In this document: positions 55,203-63,646 of the stretch, piece by piece | Layout of the letters: every line of letters begins with the position of its first letter | Numbering within the stretch: position 1 is the first letter of the stretch | Assembly (NCBI GenBank): GCA_030148545.1 | Contig: JASBTF010000001.1 | Location: 194,885-258,884 of the forward strand | Direction of reading: 5' to 3' | DNA from: Pseudomonadota bacterium | GTDB lineage: Bacteria; Pseudomonadota; Alphaproteobacteria; UBA2136; JASBTF01 | Length of the DNA stretch: 64,000 nt | Program-made: the position numbers and the translations under genes | The notes under the pieces: generated by a model | What the model was told of the DNA's origin: nothing | What the model saw: only the letters and a program-made list of their open reading frames with translations | The model's database searches: none

Positions 55203-55795
55203 GACTTACGCGCTTTTTTCTTAGCCACAGCTTTGCGTTTGGTCGCGCGTTTGCGGCCGGATGGTGTGATAGTATGCAACTGTTGTCCGGCTAAGCTTGA
55301 TACAGAAAATACAGCGCAGGCAATAAAGAACCCAACGCCGATTTTAAAATAAAGTAGGCTGCCTTCTAGTGCTTGTAGCAGCATGTTATCGCCCAATGTT
55401 GTATGAGCTATAAGTTGTGATGTTTTGTAAACCGAAACAACGCCATTACCAAAGAAGGTGATGGTCATGAGTAGGCAGAAAAACGCCAGCATATATACGG
55501 TGCGAAAGGCTGAGCCTTGGCTCATGCGTGCGCTGGCAATGGTGAATAAAGCACAGCCAACAAAAGCACCCGTAGCAATTTGAAAATAAACAATATTTTC
55601 GCTTAAAGCAGCGCCAAGAACGTTAAAATCTAACGGTGTACCAACCAGCATAGCGCTATGTTGCATGAGGTTTACCACGCCGTTAGCCAAAAAATTAACG
55701 CTCATCAGGAGCGAGAAAAAACCAAGAACATAAAGACCTTTAAAAATATCGAAACCAGCCACGTTTAATGCTGCCGCTTTTGTACGCTTTGTCAT
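55199..55795 (-). CDS. Hypothetical 4-TM protein with internal duplication
   Basis: Two ~65-aa repeats: FFSLLMSVNFLANGVVNL.../FFCLLMTITFFGNGVVSV...; Lys/Arg-rich tail. Confidence 0.7.
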   Translation of the reverse strand: MTKRTKAAALNVAGFDIFKGLYVLGFFSLLMSVNFLANGVVNLMQHSAMLVGTPLDFNVLGAALSENIVYFQIATGAFVGCALFTIASARMSQGSAFRTVYMLAFFCLLMTITFFGNGVVSVYKTSQLIAHTTLGDNMLLQALEGSLLYFKIGVGFFIACAVFSVSSLAGQQLHTITPSGRKRATKRKAVAKKKARKS

Positions 55796-55921
55796 ATAAA
55801 ATTCCCCCAATAAATGACTTATCCCACACCGATGATGTTTTCTTATGCTGGGTGGGGCAAATAAATAGCTGACTATGAGCAAACACTTGCACCTACGGCT
55901 AAGGGTGGTATATTTACGCCC

Positions 55922-57316
55922 ATGAGTTTGCCGATAACAGCGGTTGTTCTAGCCGCCGGTAAGGGGACGCGCATGCGCTCTCCGTTGCCGAAAGTTCTGC
56001 ATCAGGTTGGTGGCCGTGCCATGGTACTGCGCCTGATGGATTCTCTTAACCAAGCCGAGATTGCCGATGCGGTAGTTGTTACTGGGTTTGAAAGCCAAAT
56101 GGTGGTGGATGAAGTACAAGCTGCCTACCCAAATACCCGCTTTGCCGAACAAACTGAACAGCTGGGCACCGCCCATGCAGTGCAGCAAGCTGTGCCACAA
56201 CTGCCCGAGCAAGAGTGCACAGTGGTTATTGTGTATGGCGATGCACCGCTTATTCCTGCTCAAGCGTTGCAACAATTGGTAACTGAGCACGAAGCACAGG
56301 GGAATGACCTAACCACCATTACTGCCACTGCTGAAGACCCAACTGGCTTTGGCCGCATTGTGCGTGATGCACAAGGTAACTTTGTGCAAACGGTTGAATG
56401 TAAAGAATGTACCGCAGAGCAAAAGGAAATTACTGAGGTTTCCACCTGTCTTTACGCGGTGAGCAGCAGCGTACTGCGCGAGTTTTTACCACAAATTGAT
56501 AATAACAATGCTAAGGGTGAGTATTACCTTACTGCGTTGGAAGGTTTGGCCCTACAAGCTGGCAAAAAGGTTGGCACCATTGATGGTGGCGAGGCCGACC
56601 TGCTGGTAGGTGTAAACAGTTTGGATCAACTTGCTGTGGCAGAAGTTGCGTGGCAAGAGCAAAAGCGCGCGTATTACTTGGCGAATGGCGTTAAAATGCA
56701 TGACCCATTTACCGTGTACTTTAGCTACGATACTAAGCTAGAACCTGGCTGTGTTATTGGTCCTAATGTGCTGTTTCACCAAGGTGTTACTGTGTGTGAA
56801 GGTGTGGTGCTGGAAGGCTTTGCCAGCTTGCAAAACTGTACCATTGGTAGCGGTAGCACGGTGCATGCGTTTAGCCATGTAAATGGCGCAACTATTGGCG
56901 AAAATAATGCCGTTGGTCCATTTGCTCGTTTGCGTCCGGGTGCTGAGCTGGCTGCAGATGTAAAAGTAGGCAACTTTGTGGAAATTAAAAAATCAACCAT
57001 TGGCCAAGGTACTAAGGTGAATCACCTTAGTTATGTGGGTGATGCACAAGTTGGCGCGCAAGTAAATGTAGGCGCGGGCTTGGTAACTGCTAATTACAAT
57101 CGCCTTACTGGCGAAAAAGCACAAACCACCGTGGGTGATGGTGCGTCTATTGGTGCGAACAACACTTTGGTTGCGCCTGTAACTGTAGGTGCACAGGCGT
57201 TTACCGCAGCGGGTGCCACCGTGCGTAAGGATGTACCACCAGCGGCGCTGGGTTACTCCGAAAATACGCAAAAAACCAAATTAGACTACGTTAAACCAAC
57301 GCAAAAAAGCGCTTAG
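55922..57316 (+). CDS. glmU: Bifunctional GlcNAc-1-P uridyltransferase / GlcN-1-P acetyltransferase
   Basis: VVLAAGKGTRMRSPLPKVLH; left-handed beta-helix hexapeptides. Confidence 0.96.
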   Translation: MSLPITAVVLAAGKGTRMRSPLPKVLHQVGGRAMVLRLMDSLNQAEIADAVVVTGFESQMVVDEVQAAYPNTRFAEQTEQLGTAHAVQQAVPQLPEQECTVVIVYGDAPLIPAQALQQLVTEHEAQGNDLTTITATAEDPTGFGRIVRDAQGNFVQTVECKECTAEQKEITEVSTCLYAVSSSVLREFLPQIDNNNAKGEYYLTALEGLALQAGKKVGTIDGGEADLLVGVNSLDQLAVAEVAWQEQKRAYYLANGVKMHDPFTVYFSYDTKLEPGCVIGPNVLFHQGVTVCEGVVLEGFASLQNCTIGSGSTVHAFSHVNGATIGENNAVGPFARLRPGAELAADVKVGNFVEIKKSTIGQGTKVNHLSYVGDAQVGAQVNVGAGLVTANYNRLTGEKAQTTVGDGASIGANNTLVAPVTVGAQAFTAAGATVRKDVPPAALGYSENTQKTKLDYVKPTQKSA

Positions 57317-57329
57317 TAGGAGTATTATC

Positions 57330-59138
57330 ATGTGTGGGATTGTGGGTATTGTTGGGCGCGATAGCGCAGTGGAAGATGTGTTAGATGGCCTAAAACGGCT
57401 GGAGTACCGTGGGTATGATTCTGCTGGTGTGGCAGCCATAAGCAGTAATGGGCTGGAACGCCGCCGTGCTGCGGGTAAAATTGCCAATTTGGAAGCTGAG
57501 TTAAACAACCAAGCCTTGAGCGGCAATATTGCGCTGGGCCATACGCGTTGGGCTACACATGGTGCCCCCACTACCGATAACGCCCACCCACATACCGACA
57601 TGGCCAATACATGGGCAGTGGTGCACAACGGTATTATTGAGAACTATGCCGAGCTACGCAGCCAGTTGAGCAACGTGACGTTTGCGACAGAGACCGATAG
57701 CGAGACCATTCCACATGTGTTGGCGAGCAATACAGGCACGCCTTTGCAAGCAGTGCAAAGCCTGCAAGGTCAGCTCACCGGTGCTTTTGCGCTGGGGATG
57801 ATGTGTGCCAAAACGCCAAACACGCTCTACGCCACGCGTCGTGGTGCCCCATTGGTGGTTGGCCTTGGCGATGGTGAAAATTACCTAGGAAGCGACCCTA
57901 TGGCGCTGGCGCCGTACACCAATACGTTTATCTTTTTAGAAGATGACGACGTAGCGGTGCTAACAGCAGAAGGGGTAACGGTTTACGATAGCCAAGGGGT
58001 GGAAGCATTACGCCCGGTAAAAACGCTGGATGTAAGCAGTGTGCTGGCTGGTAAGGAAGGCTACCGCCATTTTATGCTGAAGGAAATTCATGAGCAACCG
58101 GCCGTAGTGGCGCGTTTGTTGGAGCAATACTGGGACAGTACCAGCCAAAAATCTCAGCTGCCGCAGGTGAGTTGGGACTGGGCCACTGTGCCGCAAATTA
58201 CTTTGGTGGCCTGTGGTACGGCCTACCTCGCAGCACTGGTTGGTAAATATTATATTGAGCAGTTGGCAGGGATTCCGGTGCAGGTGGATGTTGCCTCGGA
58301 GTTTCGTTATCGCCAGCCGCCACTGCAAAAAGGTGGTGTGTTTGTGGCGATTTCTCAAAGTGGAGAAACGGCAGATACTTTGGCCGCGCTGGAATATGCC
58401 AAAGAGCAAGGCCAGCATGTAATTACCATGACCAATACAGCCACCAGCTCCATGGCACGCTTGAGCGATGTGGTGTTGGACCTAACCGCTGGGCCAGAAA
58501 TTGCTGTAGCCAGCACCAAAGCTTTTACCGCTATGACGGTGAGTTTACTGCTATTGGCGGCGGACATAGCGCAAGCCAAAGGCATTACCGTAAACAGCGG
58601 TTTGCCGCAGGCATTGCAGTCCCTCCCACAGGTGCTAACGCAGCAACTATCGCAAGATAGAGATATTCAAGCGGTAGCAAAGCAAATTGCTCAGGCAGAT
58701 AGTTTGTTTTACCTCGGCCGTGGGTTACTGGCGCCCATTGCTCAGGAAGGTGCGCTAAAACTTAAAGAAATCAGCTACATTCATGCCGAAGCCTATGCAG
58801 CGGGTGAAATGAAACATGGCCCAATTGCGCTGCTGGATGATGAGTTTCCAGTGGTGATGTTGGCCACCAGCAGTGATGGCTTGTTGGATAAAAGCATTAG
58901 CAATTTGCAGGAAGTAGCAGCACGTCGTGCGCCAATATTGCTCATTGGTGATACCGCAACGTTAGATGCTGGAAATGATCTGTGCGATTGGCAGTTACAA
59001 GTACCAAACACGCATGCTATGCTAGCGCCACTGGTAACAACTATTCCGCTGCAATTGCTGGCCTACTACGTAGCGCTGGAGAAGGGTACAGATGTGGATC
59101 AGCCAAGGAACCTAGCCAAGTCTGTCACCGTAGAATAA
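57330..59138 (+). CDS. glmS: Glutamine--fructose-6-phosphate aminotransferase
   Basis: MCGIVGIVG N-terminal Cys; two SIS domains; C-term DQPRNLAKSVTVE. Confidence 0.97.
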   Translation: MCGIVGIVGRDSAVEDVLDGLKRLEYRGYDSAGVAAISSNGLERRRAAGKIANLEAELNNQALSGNIALGHTRWATHGAPTTDNAHPHTDMANTWAVVHNGIIENYAELRSQLSNVTFATETDSETIPHVLASNTGTPLQAVQSLQGQLTGAFALGMMCAKTPNTLYATRRGAPLVVGLGDGENYLGSDPMALAPYTNTFIFLEDDDVAVLTAEGVTVYDSQGVEALRPVKTLDVSSVLAGKEGYRHFMLKEIHEQPAVVARLLEQYWDSTSQKSQLPQVSWDWATVPQITLVACGTAYLAALVGKYYIEQLAGIPVQVDVASEFRYRQPPLQKGGVFVAISQSGETADTLAALEYAKEQGQHVITMTNTATSSMARLSDVVLDLTAGPEIAVASTKAFTAMTVSLLLLAADIAQAKGITVNSGLPQALQSLPQVLTQQLSQDRDIQAVAKQIAQADSLFYLGRGLLAPIAQEGALKLKEISYIHAEAYAAGEMKHGPIALLDDEFPVVMLATSSDGLLDKSISNLQEVAARRAPILLIGDTATLDAGNDLCDWQLQVPNTHAMLAPLVTTIPLQLLAYYVALEKGTDVDQPRNLAKSVTVE

Positions 59139-59146
59139 AAACTTCC

Positions 59147-59256
59147 TACTGGGCGAGATTTTTATTTTCTATCGGCTTTCGCGGGACTCATGTAGCTTAC
59201 TACACTGGAATTTCCACGATCCTCATAAACTAAAAATCTCATCCCATTAGAAAATT
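59147..59256. repeat. Element C, copy C1 (no inserted family A elements)
   Basis: TGGGCGAGATTTTTA...TAAAAATCTCATCCCA long-range stem; small hairpin TGTAG-CTTA-CTACA in the middle. Confidence 0.8.
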
Positions 59257-59337
59257 TTTTGGCAGTTCCTTTAGGTTGCATCACAGCAGCAGCGTTCCTA
59301 AATCATCTGTTGGCAAATTTTTGGAGCTGTGAAAATA

Positions 59338-59426
59338 CGCCATCCCAAGCTGCCGTTAGGCAGTTGGTTGGCGCGGGGGCTGGGGTGCCCCCAGTAGCAA
59401 GCAGCGGCTTAGCCGACTACTTGCTA
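59338..59426 (-). repeat. Structured repeat family B, copy B4
   Basis: Minus strand Hb CGCCA-A-CCAA-CTGCC-TAAC-GGCAG-C-TTGG-GA-TGGCG; Ha CTGGGG/CCCCAG; Hc' with TAGCAAG/CTTGCTA. Confidence 0.88.
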
Positions 59427-60332
59427 TGGTTTAAATACCCACAGGTTATTTGGCTCATTATAACCACCAAGGCCCGATGGGCCGGCGGTGAGGCCGTGGA
59501 GTAGGGTTAAGCTTTCACGCGGTGCTAGTTCTTCGTTGCAGTATGTTTTTTCCAGGCTTAGGCCTCGTTCGGCAATGGCTGCAATTTCTTTATCCTTGCC
59601 GGGCTCTGGCGCAAATTGGGCGTTAATGTTGCCGCCTTTGGCCATGACGGCGGCCGCCGCAACAATGGTTTCTACCGCGCCACCTTTGCCAATAGCAATT
59701 AGTGGGCGTTTGCGTTTGTTAATTACTGGAGCAACTAAGTCAGGCAGAGTACCACCACTATGGGTAATGAGCTGTGCACCGCTACGTACAACGTGTGGGT
59801 AAATTTCAGCGTTGTATTTGCGGCTGTAGCAAAACACATTTAGCTCATCAGTATTTATACCAAATTGTTTGGCAATATGGTTCAGTACTTCGTGCACATT
59901 ATCGGTCATGGTAATACCGCTGATGTGGATACCTTGCGGTACAATTAGGCTCCACATTTTGGTATCGGGCGCGGCAAGGAGTGTTCCCTTTGGCGCTAAA
60001 CACAGCGCAATGCAGCTGCTTGGTTCGCCACGGTCGGCGGGGGTTGTGCCATCTACCGGGTCTACCCCAATTTCCAGCAACTCTTCGCCTTGGCCATGTA
60101 CGCCGCGCAGCTCAGGTGCATCGTCTGATTCACCTTCACCAGTAACCACACGGGCCTTAAAGGGTAGGTGTTGTAGTTCTTGCTCAAAGGCTTGTACGGC
60201 AGCGCCATCAATGCGTAGTTTGTTTTCTGGGTTACCTTTTTTGCCACCAACACCCACATGTGGGTACACTGCGGCGGCAGCAGCTTTCACCGCTTTTTCT
60301 GCCACGGGGAGGCAATCATTAATCCAGTTCAT
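59424..60332 (-). CDS. glpX: Class II fructose-1,6-bisphosphatase
   Basis: DPVDGTTPADRGEPSSCIALC; KGGNINAQFAPEPGKDKEIAAI. Confidence 0.93.
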   Translation of the reverse strand: MNWINDCLPVAEKAVKAAAAAVYPHVGVGGKKGNPENKLRIDGAAVQAFEQELQHLPFKARVVTGEGESDDAPELRGVHGQGEELLEIGVDPVDGTTPADRGEPSSCIALCLAPKGTLLAAPDTKMWSLIVPQGIHISGITMTDNVHEVLNHIAKQFGINTDELNVFCYSRKYNAEIYPHVVRSGAQLITHSGGTLPDLVAPVINKRKRPLIAIGKGGAVETIVAAAAVMAKGGNINAQFAPEPGKDKEIAAIAERGLSLEKTYCNEELAPRESLTLLHGLTAGPSGLGGYNEPNNLWVFKP

Positions 60333-60339
60333 AGGAAAG

Positions 60340-61425
60340 TTAACCTTGTTTGTAGTGTTTTAGCTGCTCTGCACGCTGGGCTGTTTGCAGCACAAGTGGC
60401 AGGCACAAGCTAGGCGTGGGCAGCACGCTAGGGCGTTGGCCTTGTAAACGGTAGGCATTCCACTGCCCAAAGTTGCCCAGCGGCACGCTGTGGAGGTGAA
60501 TAGCTTTTGGGAGCTCTGCTTCCTGCGGCATAACCAGTAGCCAGCTGTTGAACATATTGCCAATTTCTGTAGTTGCTGTATTGGCTTCAAGGTTGACAAA
60601 ACGGTTGCGCTGAATGTGCTGCACATCATGCATAATGGCGTTGAGCTGGGCGTTAATGGGGTCTATTACTTGTTGTAGGCACAGCTGTTGTGTGTGCTGG
60701 TGGTCGGTTGTAATAGCGCCTGTAAACTGCGGTTGCGCTAGCGGATGGCTGTTGGGTAGTGCGGCTACGCCGGTGTAATTTTGGGTGGCAGATACATAGC
60801 CAACATAGGTTGGGGTGTAGCCTAAATCAGCCAATACACCAAAGCTACCGCTGTGCAGGGCGGTGAGGTCGGTTGTTGGTGTTTGCTGTGGTTTGGCTTG
60901 TGGCCATAGTTTTTGTTGTAGCAGCAATAACTGGTAGTTCAGTGCTTTTTGTTGGTAGTGCAGCGTATCTAAATCAGCCTGTGTTTCGGTGTAAACAGTG
61001 GCAAAGCTCTCACTGCTTTGGGTGAGCTTATTAAGTGTTAGGTTGATTTCGGGTGTGCCACTTAACCAAACAGATTGTGTTTGTGGCGTAAGGTAATTTT
61101 CTAAGTGAGCGTATTCAGCCAAACACGCGCTGTATAGCAGGTGCTTTTGGTAGGCTTCGGTCGCGCTACGCAGTGGAGTGCCGTGGCTGGCCATGAGTGT
61201 GGCGTTATTGGTAATGACGTTTTTAGCACTGCTGAGCAAGCGCATCGCCCCTTCGTAGCAACCGGCGCCGCCGGCACGTAGGTCAATTACCGTTTTAATT
61301 TGTGGGTCGTTCACCAACCGGTCAGACCATTGCGGCAAGCTACATACTAACTGGTCTTCCAGCGCGTAACGGGTAGCAATGGCAAGGGCGCCTTTACCAA
61401 CAATAGCAATGTTTTTATTGGTCAT
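60340..61425 (-). CDS. Degenerate homoserine-dehydrogenase-like protein
   Basis: N-terminal NAD(P)-binding GKGALA, VITNNATLMASHGTPLRSATEAY aligns with Hom VVTANKALxAxHG; next to glpX. Confidence 0.5.
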   Translation of the reverse strand: MTNKNIAIVGKGALAIATRYALEDQLVCSLPQWSDRLVNDPQIKTVIDLRAGGAGCYEGAMRLLSSAKNVITNNATLMASHGTPLRSATEAYQKHLLYSACLAEYAHLENYLTPQTQSVWLSGTPEINLTLNKLTQSSESFATVYTETQADLDTLHYQQKALNYQLLLLQQKLWPQAKPQQTPTTDLTALHSGSFGVLADLGYTPTYVGYVSATQNYTGVAALPNSHPLAQPQFTGAITTDHQHTQQLCLQQVIDPINAQLNAIMHDVQHIQRNRFVNLEANTATTEIGNMFNSWLLVMPQEAELPKAIHLHSVPLGNFGQWNAYRLQGQRPSVLPTPSLCLPLVLQTAQRAEQLKHYKQG

Positions 61426-61552
61426 TTGCGGCCTCCGGCGCCATGTTTGGCGCTTCTGGTACGCTGGTAAGGGGTAGTGAATCTTCCACCACAGGTGTGC
61501 ACGCAGCCAGCAGTAAGGCACAAATTACGACGAAAAAATGTTGCACATCCAT
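61415..61552 (-). CDS. Small 45-aa lipoprotein
   Basis: MDVQHFFVVICALLLAACTPVVEDS; lipobox LLAAC; overlaps start of downstream gene. Confidence 0.65.
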   Translation of the reverse strand: MDVQHFFVVICALLLAACTPVVEDSLPLTSVPEAPNMAPEAANDQ

Positions 61553-61626
61553 GCCAGCAGCGTACACTGTGCGGTGCAACATAACGGTAATAAAAACAAA
61601 AAACCGCACTTTAAGGAGATGCCCCT

Positions 61627-63414
61627 GTGACTAGCGCGCCGCAATCCAACACGCCAGAAATGCCCTTTAACATGGCCGAGCAAATTGATATTGCTCGCAT
61701 TACGGCGGAAAGTACTAAAGCAATTCAAGAGTTTGCCAGCCACCACCAAAACACCATGAACCTGATGGCGCCAATTATGCGTGGTTTTGCTGAGCTAGCG
61801 CAGCACTATGTGGAAGATCCACAAAGCTGGATGCGCCTGCAAATGGATATTTACCAATCTCACATGGCATTGTGGGCCAATGTTGCAGAGCAAATGTTGG
61901 GCAACAGTACCACACCACTAGCGCAGCCACAAAAAGGTGACCGTCGTTTTAAGAATAGTGCGTGGGAAGAAAATTTCCTGTTTGATTTTATTAAGCAAAG
62001 CTACTTGCTCACCACCAATGCGGTACTACACAGCGTTGGTGAGGCTAATATGGATGAAGCTAAAAAGGCTAAGGTAAGCTTTTACACGCAGCAGTTTTTG
62101 GACTCTGTAGCGCCAAGCAATTTCCCCATGACCAATCCGGATGTGATTGAAGCAACAATTAGCAGCAAGGGTGATAATCTAGTAACCGGGCTGAAGAACA
62201 TTCTGCGTGATTTAGAGCGTGGCAATGGCAATCTTAAGATCAGCATGACCGATTATGATGCGTTTGAAGTAGGTAAAAACTTAGCGGTAACACCGGGTAA
62301 GGTCGTATTCCGCAACCGCATGATTGAGCTAATTCAATACGCGCCATCAACCGAGAAGGTGTATGAAAAGCCGCTGCTAATCTCCCCACCGTGGATTAAC
62401 AAGTACTATATTTTGGATCTTCAATCAGAAAATAGCTTTGTAAAATATGCGGTTGATCAGGGTTTTCAGGTATTCCTCATCAGTTGGAAAAACGTGGATG
62501 AAACCTACCGCGATACCAATTTTGAAGACTACATGACCGATGGCCTAAGCCAAGCAATTGATGTGGCGTTGAACATTACCAAGCAAGATAGCTTGAATGC
62601 TATTGGTTATTGCATTGGCGGTACTTTGCTGGGTGCGGCGCTTGCGGTGTTTAAAGCTAAAGGTGATACCCGCGTTAACAGTGCAACGTTCTTCACCACG
62701 TTGATGAACTTTGAAAATGCTGGTGAGCTAAAACTGTTTACCGACCAAGAACAGCTAGATGCGCTAGACCAACGCATGGCAGCTAAAGGCTACCTAGATG
62801 GTGCTGAGATGGCGCAAACGTTTAGCATGTTGCGTTCTAACGACCTGATTTGGAGCTTTGTGGTGAACAACTACATGCTGGGTAAGGAGCCGATGCCGTT
62901 TGACCTACTGTATTGGAACGACGACCCAACCCGCATGCCAGCGGCCATGCACAGCTACTACCTACGTAATATGTACCTAGAGAACAACTTGTGCAAACCA
63001 GGCAAGCTCAATATGGCAGGCGTACCGGTGGATTTAACGCAAATTGATACGCCAATTTACATGCTCAGCGCACAAAGTGACCACATTACCCCGTGGCAGA
63101 GCTGCTTTAGTGTGTTGCCAGATATGGCCGGTAAGGAAAAACGCTTTGTATTGAGCAAGGCAGGCCACGTGGCAGGGGTGGTAAACCCACCGGGTAATGC
63201 TAAGCGCGCTTACTGGGCTGCGGAAGTAGGGCGTTTTAAAAACCCCGAAAGCTGGCTAGAAAAAGCTGAACAGCAGCAAGATAGCTGGTGGCCAGACTGG
63301 TCGGCTTGGGTGGCGTCTCGCAGTGGTAACCAAGTAGCAGCACGTAAAACGCAGGGTAATATCAACCATAAGCCGCTTTGTGATGCGCCCGGCACTTACG
63401 TTGTAGAAAATTAA
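61627..63414 (+). CDS. phaC: Class I poly(3-hydroxyalkanoate) synthase
   Basis: GYCIGGTLLG lipase-like box, SPPWINKYYILDLQSENSFV, AGHVAGVVNPPG. Confidence 0.96.
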   Translation: MTSAPQSNTPEMPFNMAEQIDIARITAESTKAIQEFASHHQNTMNLMAPIMRGFAELAQHYVEDPQSWMRLQMDIYQSHMALWANVAEQMLGNSTTPLAQPQKGDRRFKNSAWEENFLFDFIKQSYLLTTNAVLHSVGEANMDEAKKAKVSFYTQQFLDSVAPSNFPMTNPDVIEATISSKGDNLVTGLKNILRDLERGNGNLKISMTDYDAFEVGKNLAVTPGKVVFRNRMIELIQYAPSTEKVYEKPLLISPPWINKYYILDLQSENSFVKYAVDQGFQVFLISWKNVDETYRDTNFEDYMTDGLSQAIDVALNITKQDSLNAIGYCIGGTLLGAALAVFKAKGDTRVNSATFFTTLMNFENAGELKLFTDQEQLDALDQRMAAKGYLDGAEMAQTFSMLRSNDLIWSFVVNNYMLGKEPMPFDLLYWNDDPTRMPAAMHSYYLRNMYLENNLCKPGKLNMAGVPVDLTQIDTPIYMLSAQSDHITPWQSCFSVLPDMAGKEKRFVLSKAGHVAGVVNPPGNAKRAYWAAEVGRFKNPESWLEKAEQQQDSWWPDWSAWVASRSGNQVAARKTQGNINHKPLCDAPGTYVVEN

Positions 63415-63464
63415 CTAATATTCCCCACTGGGCGATATTTTTAGTTTCTATCGGCTTTCGCGGG

Positions 63465-63549
63465 GACCAACCCGTTGCCGCGTAGCGGCAAACAACAATT
63501 AAGTATTGTTGTTAGGGTTGTGTCCCGGAGACTTACCTTCAGGTAAGTC
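63465..63549 (+). repeat. Structured repeat family A, copy A5
   Basis: GAC-CAACCC, TTGCCGC-GTA-GCGGCAA, AACAACAAT-TAAGT-ATTGTTGTT, GGGTTG-T-GTCCCG, GACTTACC-TTCA-GGTAAGTC. Confidence 0.92.
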
Positions 63550-63559
63550 GAAGGCCTGC

Positions 63560-63646
63560 AATTTACCTAAAGGTAAATTTACGGGACACAGCGCTGCCCA
63601 GCGTCTCCCAGAAGCTGGGCTTGGCCTATGGCCAACCGCGCTGGTC
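63560..63646 (-). repeat. Structured repeat family A, copy A6
   Basis: Minus strand GAC-CAGCGC, TTGGCC-ATA-GGCCAA, GCCCAGC..GCTGGGC, GCGCTG-T-GTCCCG, AATTTACC-TTTA-GGTAAATT. Confidence 0.9.

Noticed and set aside
57316-57330. glmS ribozyme/riboswitch upstream of glmS
   Set aside because: glmU stop and glmS start are only 13 nt apart; no room for a ribozyme.
15222-63646. Interpretation of the A/B repeats as ordinary rho-independent terminators
   Set aside because: Most copies lack a terminal T tract after the last stem, several lie in divergent promoter regions, and conserved bulges/loops plus three-stem architecture exceed terminator requirements; nearby separate canonical terminators exist (e.g. 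45577-45614).
15222-63646. Assignment of family A to a known self-cleaving ribozyme (hammerhead, twister etc.)
   Set aside because: No hammerhead CUGANGA/GAAA core and no match I could defend to other ribozyme consensus sequences; left as an open test.
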